A DNA stretch of 64,000 nucleotides from Roseitranquillus sp963709765 (GCA_963709765.1 CAVPXL010000013.1:186001-250000); one strand, 5' to 3'. Shown: positions 53,555 to 63,105, counted from the first letter of the stretch. Numbers and translations: made by a program. Notes: generated by a model not told the origin, from the sequence alone.

Positions 53555-53782
53555 ATGACGCACACGGTGTCGCAAACACTTGTCCACCTCTGCCTGCCGG
53601 TCACGTTCGCGATGCTGGCGGGCGCAGCTCTCCGGGTCGATGCGGTGGTCTTCCAATGCCCGCTCGGCGCGTCCTGCGGCGAGGCCCTGCGCGACCTGTC
53701 CGCCTGGACCCTGGCCGCCCTCGCCTCGGGCGGTGCCGCCCTCGTCATCCGGGCCCGCCTCAGGAAGGAACCACAGGAATGA
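53555..53782 (+). CDS. Small membrane protein (75 aa) coupled to livM
   Basis: MTHTVSQTLVHLCLPVTFAM, LAGAALRVDAVVFQCPLGAS, then LSAWTLAALASGGAALVIRA, RLRKEPQE. It has two hydrophobic helices with a loop holding two cysteines. Its TGA overlaps the livM ATG (53779-53782). No family recognised; it may be an accessory of the transporter or just a coupled leader gene. Confidence 0.5.
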   Translation: MTHTVSQTLVHLCLPVTFAMLAGAALRVDAVVFQCPLGASCGEALRDLSAWTLAALASGGAALVIRARLRKEPQE

Positions 53783-54857
53783 TCTATCGCGAGGCCGGCG
53801 ACTTCAAGACGACCTATACCGGCGACAGCCAGACCTTCCCGATCCGCATCGACCGCTGGGCCTACTACGCGGCCGTCATCGCCGCGTTCCTCGTCGTGCC
53901 CCTGGTCATCAACGACTACTGGCTCAACGCGGTCTTCCTGCCGTTCCTGATCTACGCCATCGCGGCGCTGGGGCTGAACATCCTGACCGGCTATTGCGGT
54001 CAGGTCTCGCTCGGCACCGGCGGCTTCATGGCCGTGGGCGCCTATGCCTCTACAAGCTGATGACCGCCTTTCCCGACATCAACATCACCATCCACGTGGT
54101 GCTCGCGGGCCTCGTCACCGCGCTGCGTCGGCATGCTCTTCGGCCTGCCCTCCCTGCGCATCAAGGGCTTCTACCTCGCCGTCGCCACGCTGGCCGCGCA
54201 GTTCTTCCTGGTCTGGCTCTTCAACCGCGTGCCGTGGTTCTACAACTACTCCGCCTCGGGTCAGATCAACGCCGCCCGAGCGGACGCTTTTCGGCGTCGA
54301 GATCACCGGCCCCAACACCGATGCCTGGGCCACCTACCTCTTCTGCCTCGCCTTCGTCTTCGCGTCGGCCTGGCTCGCGCGCAACCTCACGCGCGGCACC
54401 ACGGGGCGCACCTGGATGGCGATCCGCGACATGGACATCGCCGCCGAGATCATCGGCGTGAACCCGCTGCGCGCCAAGCTCTCGGCCTTCGCCGTCAGCT
54501 CGTTCTTCATCGGCATCTCCGGCGCGCTGTTCTTCGGCGTCTACCTCGGCGCGGTCGAGGTCGGCTCGGCCTTCGGCATCGAAAAGTCGTTCCTGGTGCT
54601 CTTCATGATCATCATCGGCGGCCTCGGCTCGATCTTCGGCGCCTTCGCGGGGGCGGCGTTCATGGTGCTGCTGCCGGTGCTTTCTCAAGAACGTGCTGGT
54701 GGGCGGGCTCGGCTGGCCCACCGACCTCGCCGCGCATCTGGAGCTCGTCATCGTCGGCGCGCTCATCATCATCTTCCTGATCGCCGAGCCGCACGGGCTC
54801 GCCGCGCTCTGGCGCACCACCAAGGAAAAGCTGAGGCTCTGGCCTTTCCCGTACTGA
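53779..54857 (+). CDS. livM: Branched-chain-type ABC transporter permease LivM (frameshifted)
   Basis: Second permease, about 358 residues when repaired. Segments over several frames are MIYREAGDFKTTYTGDSQTF, LGLNILTGYCGQVSLGTGGF, LFGLPSLRIKGFYLAVATLA, VPWFYNYSASGQIN, RTLFGVEITGPNTDAWATYL, ALFFGVYLGAVEVGSAFGIE, and IAEPHGLAALWRTTKEKLRL at the end. One base is missing near 54050 (TATGCCTCTAC, expected TGC before TAC) and extra bases are near 54126, 54275 and 54680. Confidence 0.92.
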
Positions 54858-54893
54858 GGCGGGCCACGAACAACGACCACTGGGAGGACTACA

Positions 54894-56181
54894 ATGAAAA
54901 GAACCACCTTCGCCGCGGCGGCCCTCGCGCTCGCCGCCCTGACCGGACCGGCGCTCGCCGATCTCGTCATTCCCGACCTGAGCTACCGCACCGGGCCCTA
55001 CGCCGCCGGCGGCATCCCGTTCTCGGACGGCTACCAGGATTACTTCGCCCTGCTCAACGAGCGTGATGGCGGCATCGGCGGCGAGAAGATCCGCCTGATC
55101 GAGTGCGAGACCGGCTACGACACCGAGAAGGGCGTCGAGTGCTACGAGGCCACCAAGGGCGAGGGCGCGCTCGTCTACCAGCCGCTCTCGACCGGCATCA
55201 CCTACCAGCTGATCCCCAAGGTCGAGGCCGACCAGATCCCGCTGCACACGCTGGGCTACGGCCGCACCTCGGCCGCGAACGGCAAGGTGTTCAACTGGGT
55301 CTTCAACTACCCGGCGAACTACTGGGACGCGGCCAGCGTCGCGATCAAGTACCTGCTCGACGAGAACGGCGGCGATCTGTCGGACAAGAAGATCGCGCTC
55401 CTCTACCACAACTCGGCCTACGGCAAGGAGCCGATCCGCACCCTCGAGGAGCTGAGCAAGAAGCACGGCTTCGAGCTGACCACGATCCCCGTCGACCATC
55501 CGGGCCAGGAGCAGAAGTCGCAGTGGCTGCAGATCCGGCGCGACCGCCCGGACTACGTGATCATGTGGGGCTGGGGCGTGATGAACCAGGTCGCCGTGCA
55601 GGAGGCCGCCAACATCCGCTTCCCGATGGAGAACTTCATCGGCAACTGGTGGGCCGGCGCCGAGCATGACGTGACGCCCGCGGGCGCCGCGGCCGACGGC
55701 TACAAGTCGCTGAACATGAACAAGGTCGAGGATTTCCCGATCTTCGACGAGATCCGCGCCAACGTCCACGACAAGGGCCTCGCCGCCGGCGACGGCTCCA
55801 ATGTCGGCAAGGTGCTCTACACGCGCGGCATGTACGCGGCGATGCTCGCCGCCGAGGCCATCCGCAAGGCGCAGGAGATCCACGGCACCGCCGCCATCAA
55901 CGCCGCGCAGATGCGCGACGGCATGGAGGCGCTGGAGATCACCAACGCCCGCATGGAAGAGCTCGGCATGCCCGAGATCGGCCCCGAGTTCAGCGTCTCG
56001 TGCGAGGATCACGGCGGCTCCGGCATGGGCCTCGTCCAGCAATGGGACGCCGAGGCCGGGCAGTGGAACGTCGCTGACCGACTACATCGCGCCCGACGAG
56101 GAGGTCATCCAGCCGCTGATCGAGGCCGACAGCCAGCAGTTCGCGGACGAGAACAACATCACGCCCGGCTGCGACAGCTGA
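54894..56181 (+). CDS. livK: ABC transporter substrate-binding protein LivK (frameshifted near the end)
   Basis: Periplasmic binding protein of the type I fold, about 428 residues when repaired. The signal peptide TFAAAALALAALTGPALA is followed by IPDLSYRTGPYAAGGIPFSD, ECYEATKGEGALVYQPLSTG, KKIALLYHNSAYGKEPIRTL and ENFIGNWWAGAEHDVTPAGA. Its ligand-binding part differs from classical leucine-binding LivK and matches relatives linked to CoA ligases, so the ligand is more likely an organic or aromatic acid. The tail (DYIAPDEEVIQPLIEADSQQ and on to CDS) is in another frame; an extra C near 56074 explains this. Confidence 0.92.
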
Positions 56182-56190
56182 GCCCGAGCC

Positions 56191-56217
56191 CGGCCCCGGA
56201 CACGCGATCCGGGGCCG
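56191..56217 (+). other. Hairpin downstream of livK
   Basis: Perfect 10-bp stem (CGGCCCCGGA 56191-56200 with TCCGGGGCCG 56208-56217), 7-base loop, then GAGCGCCTTTGAG without a real U-run. It likely protects or attenuates between the abundant livK message and livF. Confidence 0.55.
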
Positions 56218-56314
56218 GAGCGCCTTTGAGATTTCGCCCCATTTCTTGCCAGATGTTTAAAATGGGGGGGTAAAATTTTGCAGGAAGTTGCAAGAAGAGC
56301 CAAGGACGCCGCCC

Positions 56315-57139
56315 ATGCTCGACGCCGGACGCACCGACGAGACGCTCCTCGAGGTCAACAACATCGAGGTGATCTACAATTCCGTGATCCTCGTCCTGAA
56401 GGGCGTGTCCCTGTCCGTCCCCAAGGGCGGAATCACCGCCCTGCTCGGGGGCAACGGTGCGGGCAAGACCACGACTTTGAAGGCAATTTCCAACCTTCTG
56501 CACTCCGAGCGCGGAGAGGTCACCAAGGGCTCGATCCTCTATCGCGGCGAGCGGGTGCAGGACCTCTCGCCCTCCGACCTGGTCAGCCGCGGCGTCATCC
56601 AGGTGATGGAAGGACGCCATTGTTTCGAGCACCTTACGGTCGAGGAGAACCTTCTGACCGGCGCCTACACCCGCCGCGACGGTTCGGCCGCGATCGCGCA
56701 AGACCTTGAAATGGTTTACGACTATTTCCCCCGCCTCCGGGAGCGCCGCAAGTCCCAGGCCGGCTACACCTCCGGCGGCGAGCAGCAGATGTGCGCCATC
56801 GGCCGCGCCCTGATGTCCCGCCCCGAGACGATCCTGCTCGACGAGCCCTCCATGGGCCTCGCTCCGCAGCTCGTGGAACAGATCTTCGGCATCGTGAAAT
56901 CCGTCAATGAAAACGAGGGGGTAACCTTCCTCCTCGCGGAGCAGAACACCAACGTCGCGCTGCGCTTCGCCCATTACGGCTACATCCTGGAATCGGGCCG
57001 CGTGGTGATGGACGGCCCCGCCGCCGAGCTGCGCGAGAACCCCGACGTCAAGGAATTCTACCTCGGCATGTCCGACGAGGGCCGCAAATCGTTCCGCAAC
57101 GTGCGCTCCTATCGTCGCCGCAAACGCTGGTTGAGCTGA
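56315..57139 (+). CDS. livF: Branched-chain-type ABC transporter ATP-binding protein LivF
   Basis: Second ATPase of the importer, intact at 274 residues. Walker A is LLGGNGAGKTTTLKAISNLL, the Q-loop region GVIQVMEGRHCFEHLTVEEN, the signature TSGGEQQMCAIGRALMSRPE, Walker B ILLDEPSMGLAPQLVE, and the H-loop part FLLAEQNTNVALRFAHYGYI. A 30-residue C-terminal basic extension (GMSDEGRKSFRNVRSYRRRK) is seen in ligase-linked relatives. AAGGA before ATG 56315 decides the start over TTG 56288. It is the first gene after the frameshift-rich stretch that is clean. Confidence 0.96.
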   Translation: MLDAGRTDETLLEVNNIEVIYNSVILVLKGVSLSVPKGGITALLGGNGAGKTTTLKAISNLLHSERGEVTKGSILYRGERVQDLSPSDLVSRGVIQVMEGRHCFEHLTVEENLLTGAYTRRDGSAAIAQDLEMVYDYFPRLRERRKSQAGYTSGGEQQMCAIGRALMSRPETILLDEPSMGLAPQLVEQIFGIVKSVNENEGVTFLLAEQNTNVALRFAHYGYILESGRVVMDGPAAELRENPDVKEFYLGMSDEGRKSFRNVRSYRRRKRWLS

Positions 57140-57183
57140 CTTCCCGAAGGCGGGGTCGCGGCCACGTGAAAGGATGCAAGTCT

Positions 57184-58401
57184 ATGATTTTCTACGATGA
57201 TCTGGAAACACAAAGTCCCGAGGCCCGGGCCCGGTATCTCGCCAAGGAATTGCCCGAACAGGTGCGCCGCGCCCGCGCGCTGCCGGGGTATGCTAAGGCG
57301 CTGTTTGCGGTCGACCCCGCCGCGATCACCGCGCCCGAGGCCCTGTCGAACCTGCCTGTCCTGCGCAAGGCGGCCCTCACCGAGGCCCAGGCGGCGCAGC
57401 GTCCTCTCGGCGGCCTGACCACCCGCCCGGCAGGCGAATTCGCTCATATATTCCAGTCTCCTGGCCCTCTCTACGAGCCGGGAGGGATCGAGGACGACTG
57501 GTGGCGCATGGGCCGTTTCCTCCACGCGCTCGGCATCCGGCGGGGCGACATCGTCCAGAACTGCTTCGCCTATCACCTCACGCCCGCCGGCATGATCTTC
57601 GAGAGCGGTGCCCGCGCCGTCGAGGCCAGCGTCATCCCCGCCGGCACCGGCCAGACCGAACTGCAGGCCCGCGCGGCCCACGACATCGGCGCGACCGCCT
57701 ACGCCGGCACGCCCGACTTCCTGAAGGTGATCCTCGACAAGGCCGACGAACTTGGCCTGTCTCTGAACATGTCGAAGGCCGCCGTTTCCGGCGGCGCCCT
57801 CTTCCCCTCGCTGCGTCAGGAATACGCCGATCGCGGCATAACCTGCCGACAATGCTACGCAACTGCCGACCTCGGCCTCATCGCCTACGAATCCGCGCCG
57901 GTCGAAGGGATGATCGTCGACGAAGGTGTCGTCATCGAGATCGTGACACCCGGCACCGGCGATCCGGTGCCCGACGGGGAGGTCGGCGAGGTTCTGGTGA
58001 CGACCTTGAATCCCGACTATCCGCTCATCCGCTTCGCCACCGGCGATCTCTCGGCCGTGCTGCCGGGTATCAGCCCGTGTGGCCGCACCAACATGCGGAT
58101 CAGGGGCTGGATGGGCCGTGCCGACCAGACCACCAAGATCAAGGGGATGTTCGTGCGCCCCGAACAGGTGGCGTCTCTTGTCGCGCGGCATCCCGAGGTC
58201 ACCCGCGCGCGGATTCTGGCCAAGAGGGAGGGCGAACGCGACGTGATGATCGTTCAGCTCGAAACCACGAGCGACGATCCTGCGTTCTATGAGACATCCG
58301 TCGTGGAAACGTTGAAATTGCGCGGCACGGTCGAACTGGTCCCGCCCGGCACATTGCCACGGGACGGCAAGGTCATCGACGACCTTCGGTCCTACGACTG
58401 A
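57184..58401 (+). CDS. Phenylacetate-CoA ligase family (PaaK-like) protein
   Basis: Adenylate-forming enzyme of 405 residues in the PaaK branch. HIFQSPGPLYEPGGIEDDWW stands where PaaK has its glycine-rich phosphate loop; then QNCFAYHLTPAGMIFESGAR, VIPAGTGQTELQARAAHDIG, YATADLGLIAYE, VEIVTPGTGDPVPDGEVGEV and LIRFATGDLSAVLPGISPCG, with the C-terminal lid KGMFVRPEQVASLVARHPEV. The Ser/Thr/Gly loop is reduced (FQSPGP), so catalytic competence is likely but not certain. It ends the operon; together with the first ligase it brackets the Liv transporter. Confidence 0.9.
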   Translation: MIFYDDLETQSPEARARYLAKELPEQVRRARALPGYAKALFAVDPAAITAPEALSNLPVLRKAALTEAQAAQRPLGGLTTRPAGEFAHIFQSPGPLYEPGGIEDDWWRMGRFLHALGIRRGDIVQNCFAYHLTPAGMIFESGARAVEASVIPAGTGQTELQARAAHDIGATAYAGTPDFLKVILDKADELGLSLNMSKAAVSGGALFPSLRQEYADRGITCRQCYATADLGLIAYESAPVEGMIVDEGVVIEIVTPGTGDPVPDGEVGEVLVTTLNPDYPLIRFATGDLSAVLPGISPCGRTNMRIRGWMGRADQTTKIKGMFVRPEQVASLVARHPEVTRARILAKREGERDVMIVQLETTSDDPAFYETSVVETLKLRGTVELVPPGTLPRDGKVIDDLRSYD

Positions 58402-58430
58402 GCCGCGCCGCCGCAGGGAGGCGGTGACAT

Positions 58431-60066
58431 ATGGTTCGCAGTATCGGTGCCGCGCTTTTGGCTCTTACCCTGGCAACGCCGCTTGACGCGGCGGAATTGG
58501 CCTTCGTGATCGGGAACGAGAATTACAGGAACCTCACGGACCTTCGGGGCGCGGACGATGTGGTCTCCGCCGCGCGCCAACTGACCGAAGAGGGTGTCGA
58601 CGTCATCTCGGTGCGCGACGCCACGCAGGCCGACATCCAGGATGCACTCGAAAGGTTCCTCGAGGCGGCACCGGATGCGGACCGCGTTCTGGTCGTGCTG
58701 TCAGGCCGCTTCGTCGCGACGCCGGGGCGATACCTATTTCCTGCCGGTCACCACCGACAGAACGCCCGCGCTGGCGCGCCTGCCGCGCGAGGCGCTCCCG
58801 CTCAGCGTCATCGAGGCTGTCCTGCGGGAGGACAAGAACCGCTCGGTCGTGCTGCTGGCCACCGACGACGTCAAGGACGAGATCGGACCTTATCTGAGGC
58901 GCGGGACCGGCCCCGTCGGTGCTTCCCGGCGGACGACGATCCTGCGCACGGCACCCCGGACCGCGGCACGCCTCGTGAGCGAGGTACTGGCCGAGCCGAA
59001 CCAGTCGCTGCTCGACGGAATCCGCAACATGGGCGACATTTCGGCGCCCAAGAATCTGGCGCGGGATTATACATTCGTCTCCCGCAAGGCATCGCAGGAC
59101 GATGCCGAAGCCCTCAAGGCGTGGCTCGAAGCGCGAAAGGCCGACAACGAGGAGGCCCTGAGCGGCTTTCTCCAACGCCATCCGGGAAGCCGCTTCGGTA
59201 GCCAAGCACGCGACCGGCTCGACCAGATCAGGCGCGACCCGGCACGGCTTGCCCGGCAGACCGAGGACGGCCTGGGCCTGAGGGCCGAACAACGGCGCGG
59301 CATTCAGCGCGGTCTGTCAATTCTCGGCTACGAGACGCGCGGGATCGACGGGATCTTCGGGCAGGGCACGCGCGGCGCGATCGAACAATGGCAGCGGGAC
59401 AACGACCTGCCGCAAACCAGCTACCTGTCGGGAAACCAGATCGAACTGATCGCGCGTCAGGCGGATGCGCGTCGACAGGAGCTCGATCGCGCGGCGGCGG
59501 CACGGCGCGCGCAGCAGGAATCGGAAGACCGGGCGTGGTGGCGCGAGACGGGCGCGGAAGGGACCGAAGTCGGCTATTCCGACTATCTCGAGAGGTTCCC
59601 GGACGGCCTCTATTCGGAGATCGCGCAGAACCGACTCGATCAGGCCGAAGCCCGTCGCCGCGATTCTGCGGCGGCCCTCGAGCGTGACCTCTGGGACGAG
59701 GCCCGGGAGGGGGATACCGTGGCGCGCTATCGTGCCTATCTCGACCGCTTCCCGAACGGGCAGTTTTCACCAAACGCCAAGCAGCGCATCGCGCAACTTG
59801 ATCGGGCTGCCGATCCGAAACTGAAACAGGCGCGCGCCGCCGAGACCCAGCTCAACCTCAATCCGGTGACCGCCAGACTGATCGAGGAGCGCCTGATGGC
59901 CCTCGGGCACAAGCCCGGAACCGTGGACGGCAATTTCGATGACCGCACGCGGCGGGCAATCCGGCGCTATCAATCGGAACGCGAACTGCCTTCGACCGGT
60001 TTTCTGAACGAACCGACGGTGGTGCGGCTTTTGGCGGACAGCGTCAGCGACCTGTTACGCAGGTAG
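58431..60066 (+). CDS. Caspase-fold pseudo-enzyme with two peptidoglycan-binding domains (frameshifted once)
   Basis: Exported protein of about 544 residues after removal of one base near 58722-58727. The signal peptide is SIGAALLALTLATPLDAA. The caspase (C14-like) fold is at about 20-225: LAFVIGNENYRNLTDLRGAD, DALERFLEAAPDADRVLVVL. At the catalytic His place it reads VLSGRFVA instead of a S-G-H-G type motif, and at the Cys place VVLLATDD instead of D-A-C, so both catalytic residues are missing. PG_binding_1 domains are at about 285-336 (RGIQRGLSILGYETRGIDGI) and 478-540 (IEERLMALGHKPGTVDGNFD). Three repeats of the form F/YL-x-RFP-x-G are at about 243, 382 and 433. Likely a periplasmic cell-wall scaffold. 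GGGAGG precedes ATG 58431. Confidence 0.8.
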
Positions 60067-60216
60067 GGCAAGATCCAGCGGCATCGGCGGACTTGCGCAT
60101 TTTGCGCGAGCCCGCTCGGCGTGATACCCTTTTTCCGTGACCATATGGCAGTCGGGGCTGACGGCTCCGCTGCGGGGGCGCTCAATTTCGGGGCGCCCGT
60201 GAAAGAGGAGAACCCC

Positions 60217-61698
60217 GTGTCCCCTGATTTGGCAGACGTCCGCCAGCGCCCCGCCGATCACATTTTCCGAACTCATGCAGCGCCTGGCCGACCCGGAAAC
60301 CCCGGAGGAAGAGCTTCTTCCATATTTCGTTCAGGTTCCGTCCCGGTCGATCGATCCCGGTTTTCAGCCAAACCCGGCGCTTGTCACCGACCTCGGTGGC
60401 GGGCTCGAAGGCGGGCTGGCCGTCTCGCTCCTCAACGGATGGCGGCGGCGTCAGAGGCATCGGGCCTACCGCGACCGGATTGCCGGCGGATGGTCGGGCC
60501 CGCGCATCATCTCCGAGGGCGACAGCTGGTTCCAGTATCCGACGCGGCTGCAGGACGTGATCGACCACCTCATGGGGGACCATGCGATCCTGAGCCTCGG
60601 AGGGGCCGGCGACACGCTCGACGACATGCGCGAACAGGACGAGATCATCGTCAACGCGGACGCGCGAAGGCGCGCAGGCGATTCTCGTTTCGGCGGGCGG
60701 GAACGATCTTTTCCAGAACGGGAACATCGCGAACCTCGTCGAGCCGGTGTTCAGCGGCGCGCGGCCGGCTGACTTGCTGGGTCAGACGTTCGCCGAATTT
60801 CTTGTCGCCATCATGGCCGATTTTCGCGCCTTCCTGCTGCGGCTGCATCTCGCGCTGCCGGGCGTTCATATCCTCGTACATGGCTACGGGCCGGCCCATT
60901 CCCGCGGCGGCCCGTGGATCGGGCGCCCCCTGACGCGGATCAAGGTGCTGCCCGTCGTCGGTGCAGAACGAGCTCACGAAGCTGATCCTGCGCCGCTACA
61001 ACATCGCGCTGTCCGAGATGGCGAAGGAGGCGGCGTTCCACGGCATGCTCGGCCACGTCGATGTCACCGACATCGGAGCGGATTTCGACGACTGGCACGA
61101 TGAAATCCATCTCAACGGCGAGAACTACGCGAAGGTCGCCGATCGTTTCCGACAGGAACTCGCCCGGCGGCTCTCCGGTGCCGAGAGCGGGTTTGCGGTC
61201 GAAGCCGTGGCGGATGACGCGAAGCGCGGGACCGCCGCCGTTGCGGCGCATGCGCGCGACCTGCTGGGGCTCGACGTATCGCTTCTCGAGGCCGAGCTGG
61301 AAATGCGGCTGACGTTGATCGAACTGGACCCGGCGTCGTCGGACCGGGCGGAATTGCCGCTTCTGGTCCTGTCGCGCGGTGATCTGGAGATCGGCGTGCC
61401 CGAGATGGGGCCGCTCGCCCGCCGTCTTTTGCGGCGCTGGGAGCGCGAATTGCACGACCTGCTCTGCAGCGCGTCGGAGGAGGATTCCGCCGAGCGCGAA
61501 ACCATCCTCAAGCAGCTGGATCTGGGCGAGGCGGCGACGATAGGCGCGGTGACCGCCTGGCTGGCGACCGGTCCTCTGGCATTGCCGGCAGCCCTGGCTG
61601 GCGTGATCGCGGCGATTCTCGTCAAGCGGATCGGATCGGCCACGCACGAGGTGCTCTGCGAAACCTGGGGCGAGCGCTTCGAGGACGCGGGCACATGA
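60217..61698 (+). CDS. SGNH/GDSL-like hydrolase with unknown C-terminal domain (frameshifted three times)
   Basis: Protein of about 492 residues when repaired; extra bases near 60250, 60665 and 60958. From GTG 60217 (AGAGGAG upstream) it reads SPDLADVRQRP, then ITFSELMQRLADPETPEEEL. The hydrolase core has RIISEGDSWFQYPTRLQDVI (block I, Ser near residue 102), AILSLGGAGDTLDDM, AILVSAGGNDLFQNGNIANL (block III Gly-x-Asn-Asp, about 160), and DDWHDEIHLNGENYAKVADR (block V, Asp/His about 291). The last 170 residues are an extra region with a hydrophobic hairpin (TAWLATGPLALPAALAGVIA) and no domain I know. No signal peptide is seen, so it may be cytosolic. Confidence 0.75.
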
Positions 61699-61757
61699 GA
61701 GAAACCGACGCGCCCTCGGCGGCCGCGCGGTGGAAGGATCTGTTTCGGGCAAGAAAA

Positions 61758-61781
61758 AAGCCGCCGGAAATCCGACGGCTT
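61758..61781. terminator. Bidirectional rho-independent terminator
   Basis: 11-bp stem with one mismatch (AAGCCGCCGGA 61758-61768 with TCCGACGGCTT 61771-61781). Leftwards it is followed by TTTTTTC, giving a good terminator for rpmJ; rightwards by CTTTC, a weaker one for the SGNH gene. Confidence 0.8.
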
Positions 61782-61806
61782 CTTTCGCTGTTCCGCTGGG
61801 CTGGCT

Positions 61807-61932
61807 TCAGCCCTGGCGCGCCTTGAAGCGTCGCTGCGTCTTGTTGATCACATAGACGCGGCCCTTGCGTCGCACAACCTGGCAGTCGCGATGCCGGGTC
61901 TTCAGCGAGCGGAGCGAGTTCCTGACCTTCAT
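61807..61932 (-). CDS. rpmJ: 50S ribosomal protein L36 (zinc-free, YkgO-like form)
   Basis: A 41-residue protein: MKVRNSLRSLKTRHRDCQVV, RRKGRVYVINKTQRRFKARQ, G. It has a single Cys and lacks the C-x2-C...C-x4-H zinc knuckle of classical L36, so it is the C-minus form usual in alphaproteobacteria. It is shorter than common ORF cut-offs. It is flanked by a terminator downstream and tRNA-Val upstream. Confidence 0.96.
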   Translation of the reverse strand: MKVRNSLRSLKTRHRDCQVVRRKGRVYVINKTQRRFKARQG

Positions 61933-62002
61933 GGGTCGTCTCCTCTTGTCGCGGCGCCGACGCGCCTTGCCTCGTTAAACCACCTTGCGGCGGCGAATTC
62001 GA

Positions 62003-62077
<75 letters not shown>

Positions 62078-62242
62078 GTTACCGACTTGGCCATTCTTCG
62101 GGACCGATCCCTCCGAACGAACAAGACGCGGGAACGTCCCGCGCCAGTCGGCGTGTCTATAGACAGAGTCGTGGAGCGGTTCAAGGCCTTTCCGGGAACT
62201 TCGGTCTGCCGCTATAGTCTGCGGGATCGAGGAGGAGCGACG

Positions 62243-63103
62243 ATGCCCAAGCCGCCCTACACCCTGCATTTGCCGGCGGTTTGCAGGACCAGCGTCATCT
62301 TCGCATCGCCTCATTCCGGGAACGACTACCCGAGCCAGTTCCTGACGCGCACGATCCTCGACCGACACGCGATCCGGTCGTCCGAGGATGCTTTCGTGGA
62401 TCAGCTCTTCGGCAATGTGCCGATGCTCGGGGCGCCGCTGCTCGCGGCCAATGTTCCGCGTGCCTATGTCGACCTCAACCGGTCGGTCGACGAGCTCGAC
62501 CCTGCGCTGATCGACGGAGTCCACAAGCCGCCGCACAATCCGCGGATCAGTTCCGGGCTCGGCGTCGTGCCGCGCGTCGTCGCGAACGGACGCGCGATCT
62601 ATTCCGGCAAGCTGTCGCGGGCGGAGGCCGACGCGCGGATCGATGGCGGGTGGCGGCCATATCACGACGCGCTGTCGCAACTGGTCACGCAGGCTCTCGG
62701 GCTCTTCGGAGAATCGATCCTCATCGATTGTCATTCGATGCCGCATGAGGCGATCGAGAACGCGGCGAGCTTGCGCGGGCAGCGCCCGGACGTGGTTCTT
62801 GGCGACCGTTTCGGGGCGGCGGCGCGCGCGGACATCGTCGACGCGATCGAAGCGGCGTTCGTCGCGGCGGGATTGCGGGTCGCGCGCAACGCGCCGTTCG
62901 CCGGAGCCTATACGGCGCAGCAATACGGCCGACCGGCGCGCGGACAGCACGTGGTCCAGATCGAACTGGACCGGGCCCTTTACATGGATGAGCGGACGAT
63001 CCAGCCGCGCGAGAATTTCGCGGATTTCAGGTCGCTTCTTACCGAGGTCGCGGCAGAGATCGTGGAGTTGGGCATCCGGGAGATGCCGCTCGCTGCGGAA
63101 TAG
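62243..63103 (+). CDS. N-formylglutamate amidohydrolase family protein
   Basis: Zinc hydrolase of 286 residues. SVIFASPHSGNDYPSQFLTR (His/Asp), EDAFVDQLFGNVPMLGAPLL, AYVDLNRSVDELDPALI, ILIDCHSMPHEA and HVVQIELDRALYMDERTIQP fit the family, which hydrolyses N-formyl-L-glutamate in histidine degradation or related N-acyl amino acids. No hut genes are near, so a salvage or other amidase role is possible. ATG 62243 follows GGAGGAG. Confidence 0.93.
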   Translation: MPKPPYTLHLPAVCRTSVIFASPHSGNDYPSQFLTRTILDRHAIRSSEDAFVDQLFGNVPMLGAPLLAANVPRAYVDLNRSVDELDPALIDGVHKPPHNPRISSGLGVVPRVVANGRAIYSGKLSRAEADARIDGGWRPYHDALSQLVTQALGLFGESILIDCHSMPHEAIENAASLRGQRPDVVLGDRFGAAARADIVDAIEAAFVAAGLRVARNAPFAGAYTAQQYGRPARGQHVVQIELDRALYMDERTIQPRENFADFRSLLTEVAAEIVELGIREMPLAAE

Positions 63104-63105
63104 AT

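Noticed and set aside
49004..56181. Programmed ribosomal frameshifting or mass pseudogenisation of the Liv operon
   Set aside because: There are no shared slippery sites, the shifts are almost all +1, they also hit an antisense gene and distant housekeeping genes such as pnp, and every repaired protein is full length. Sequence error is simpler.
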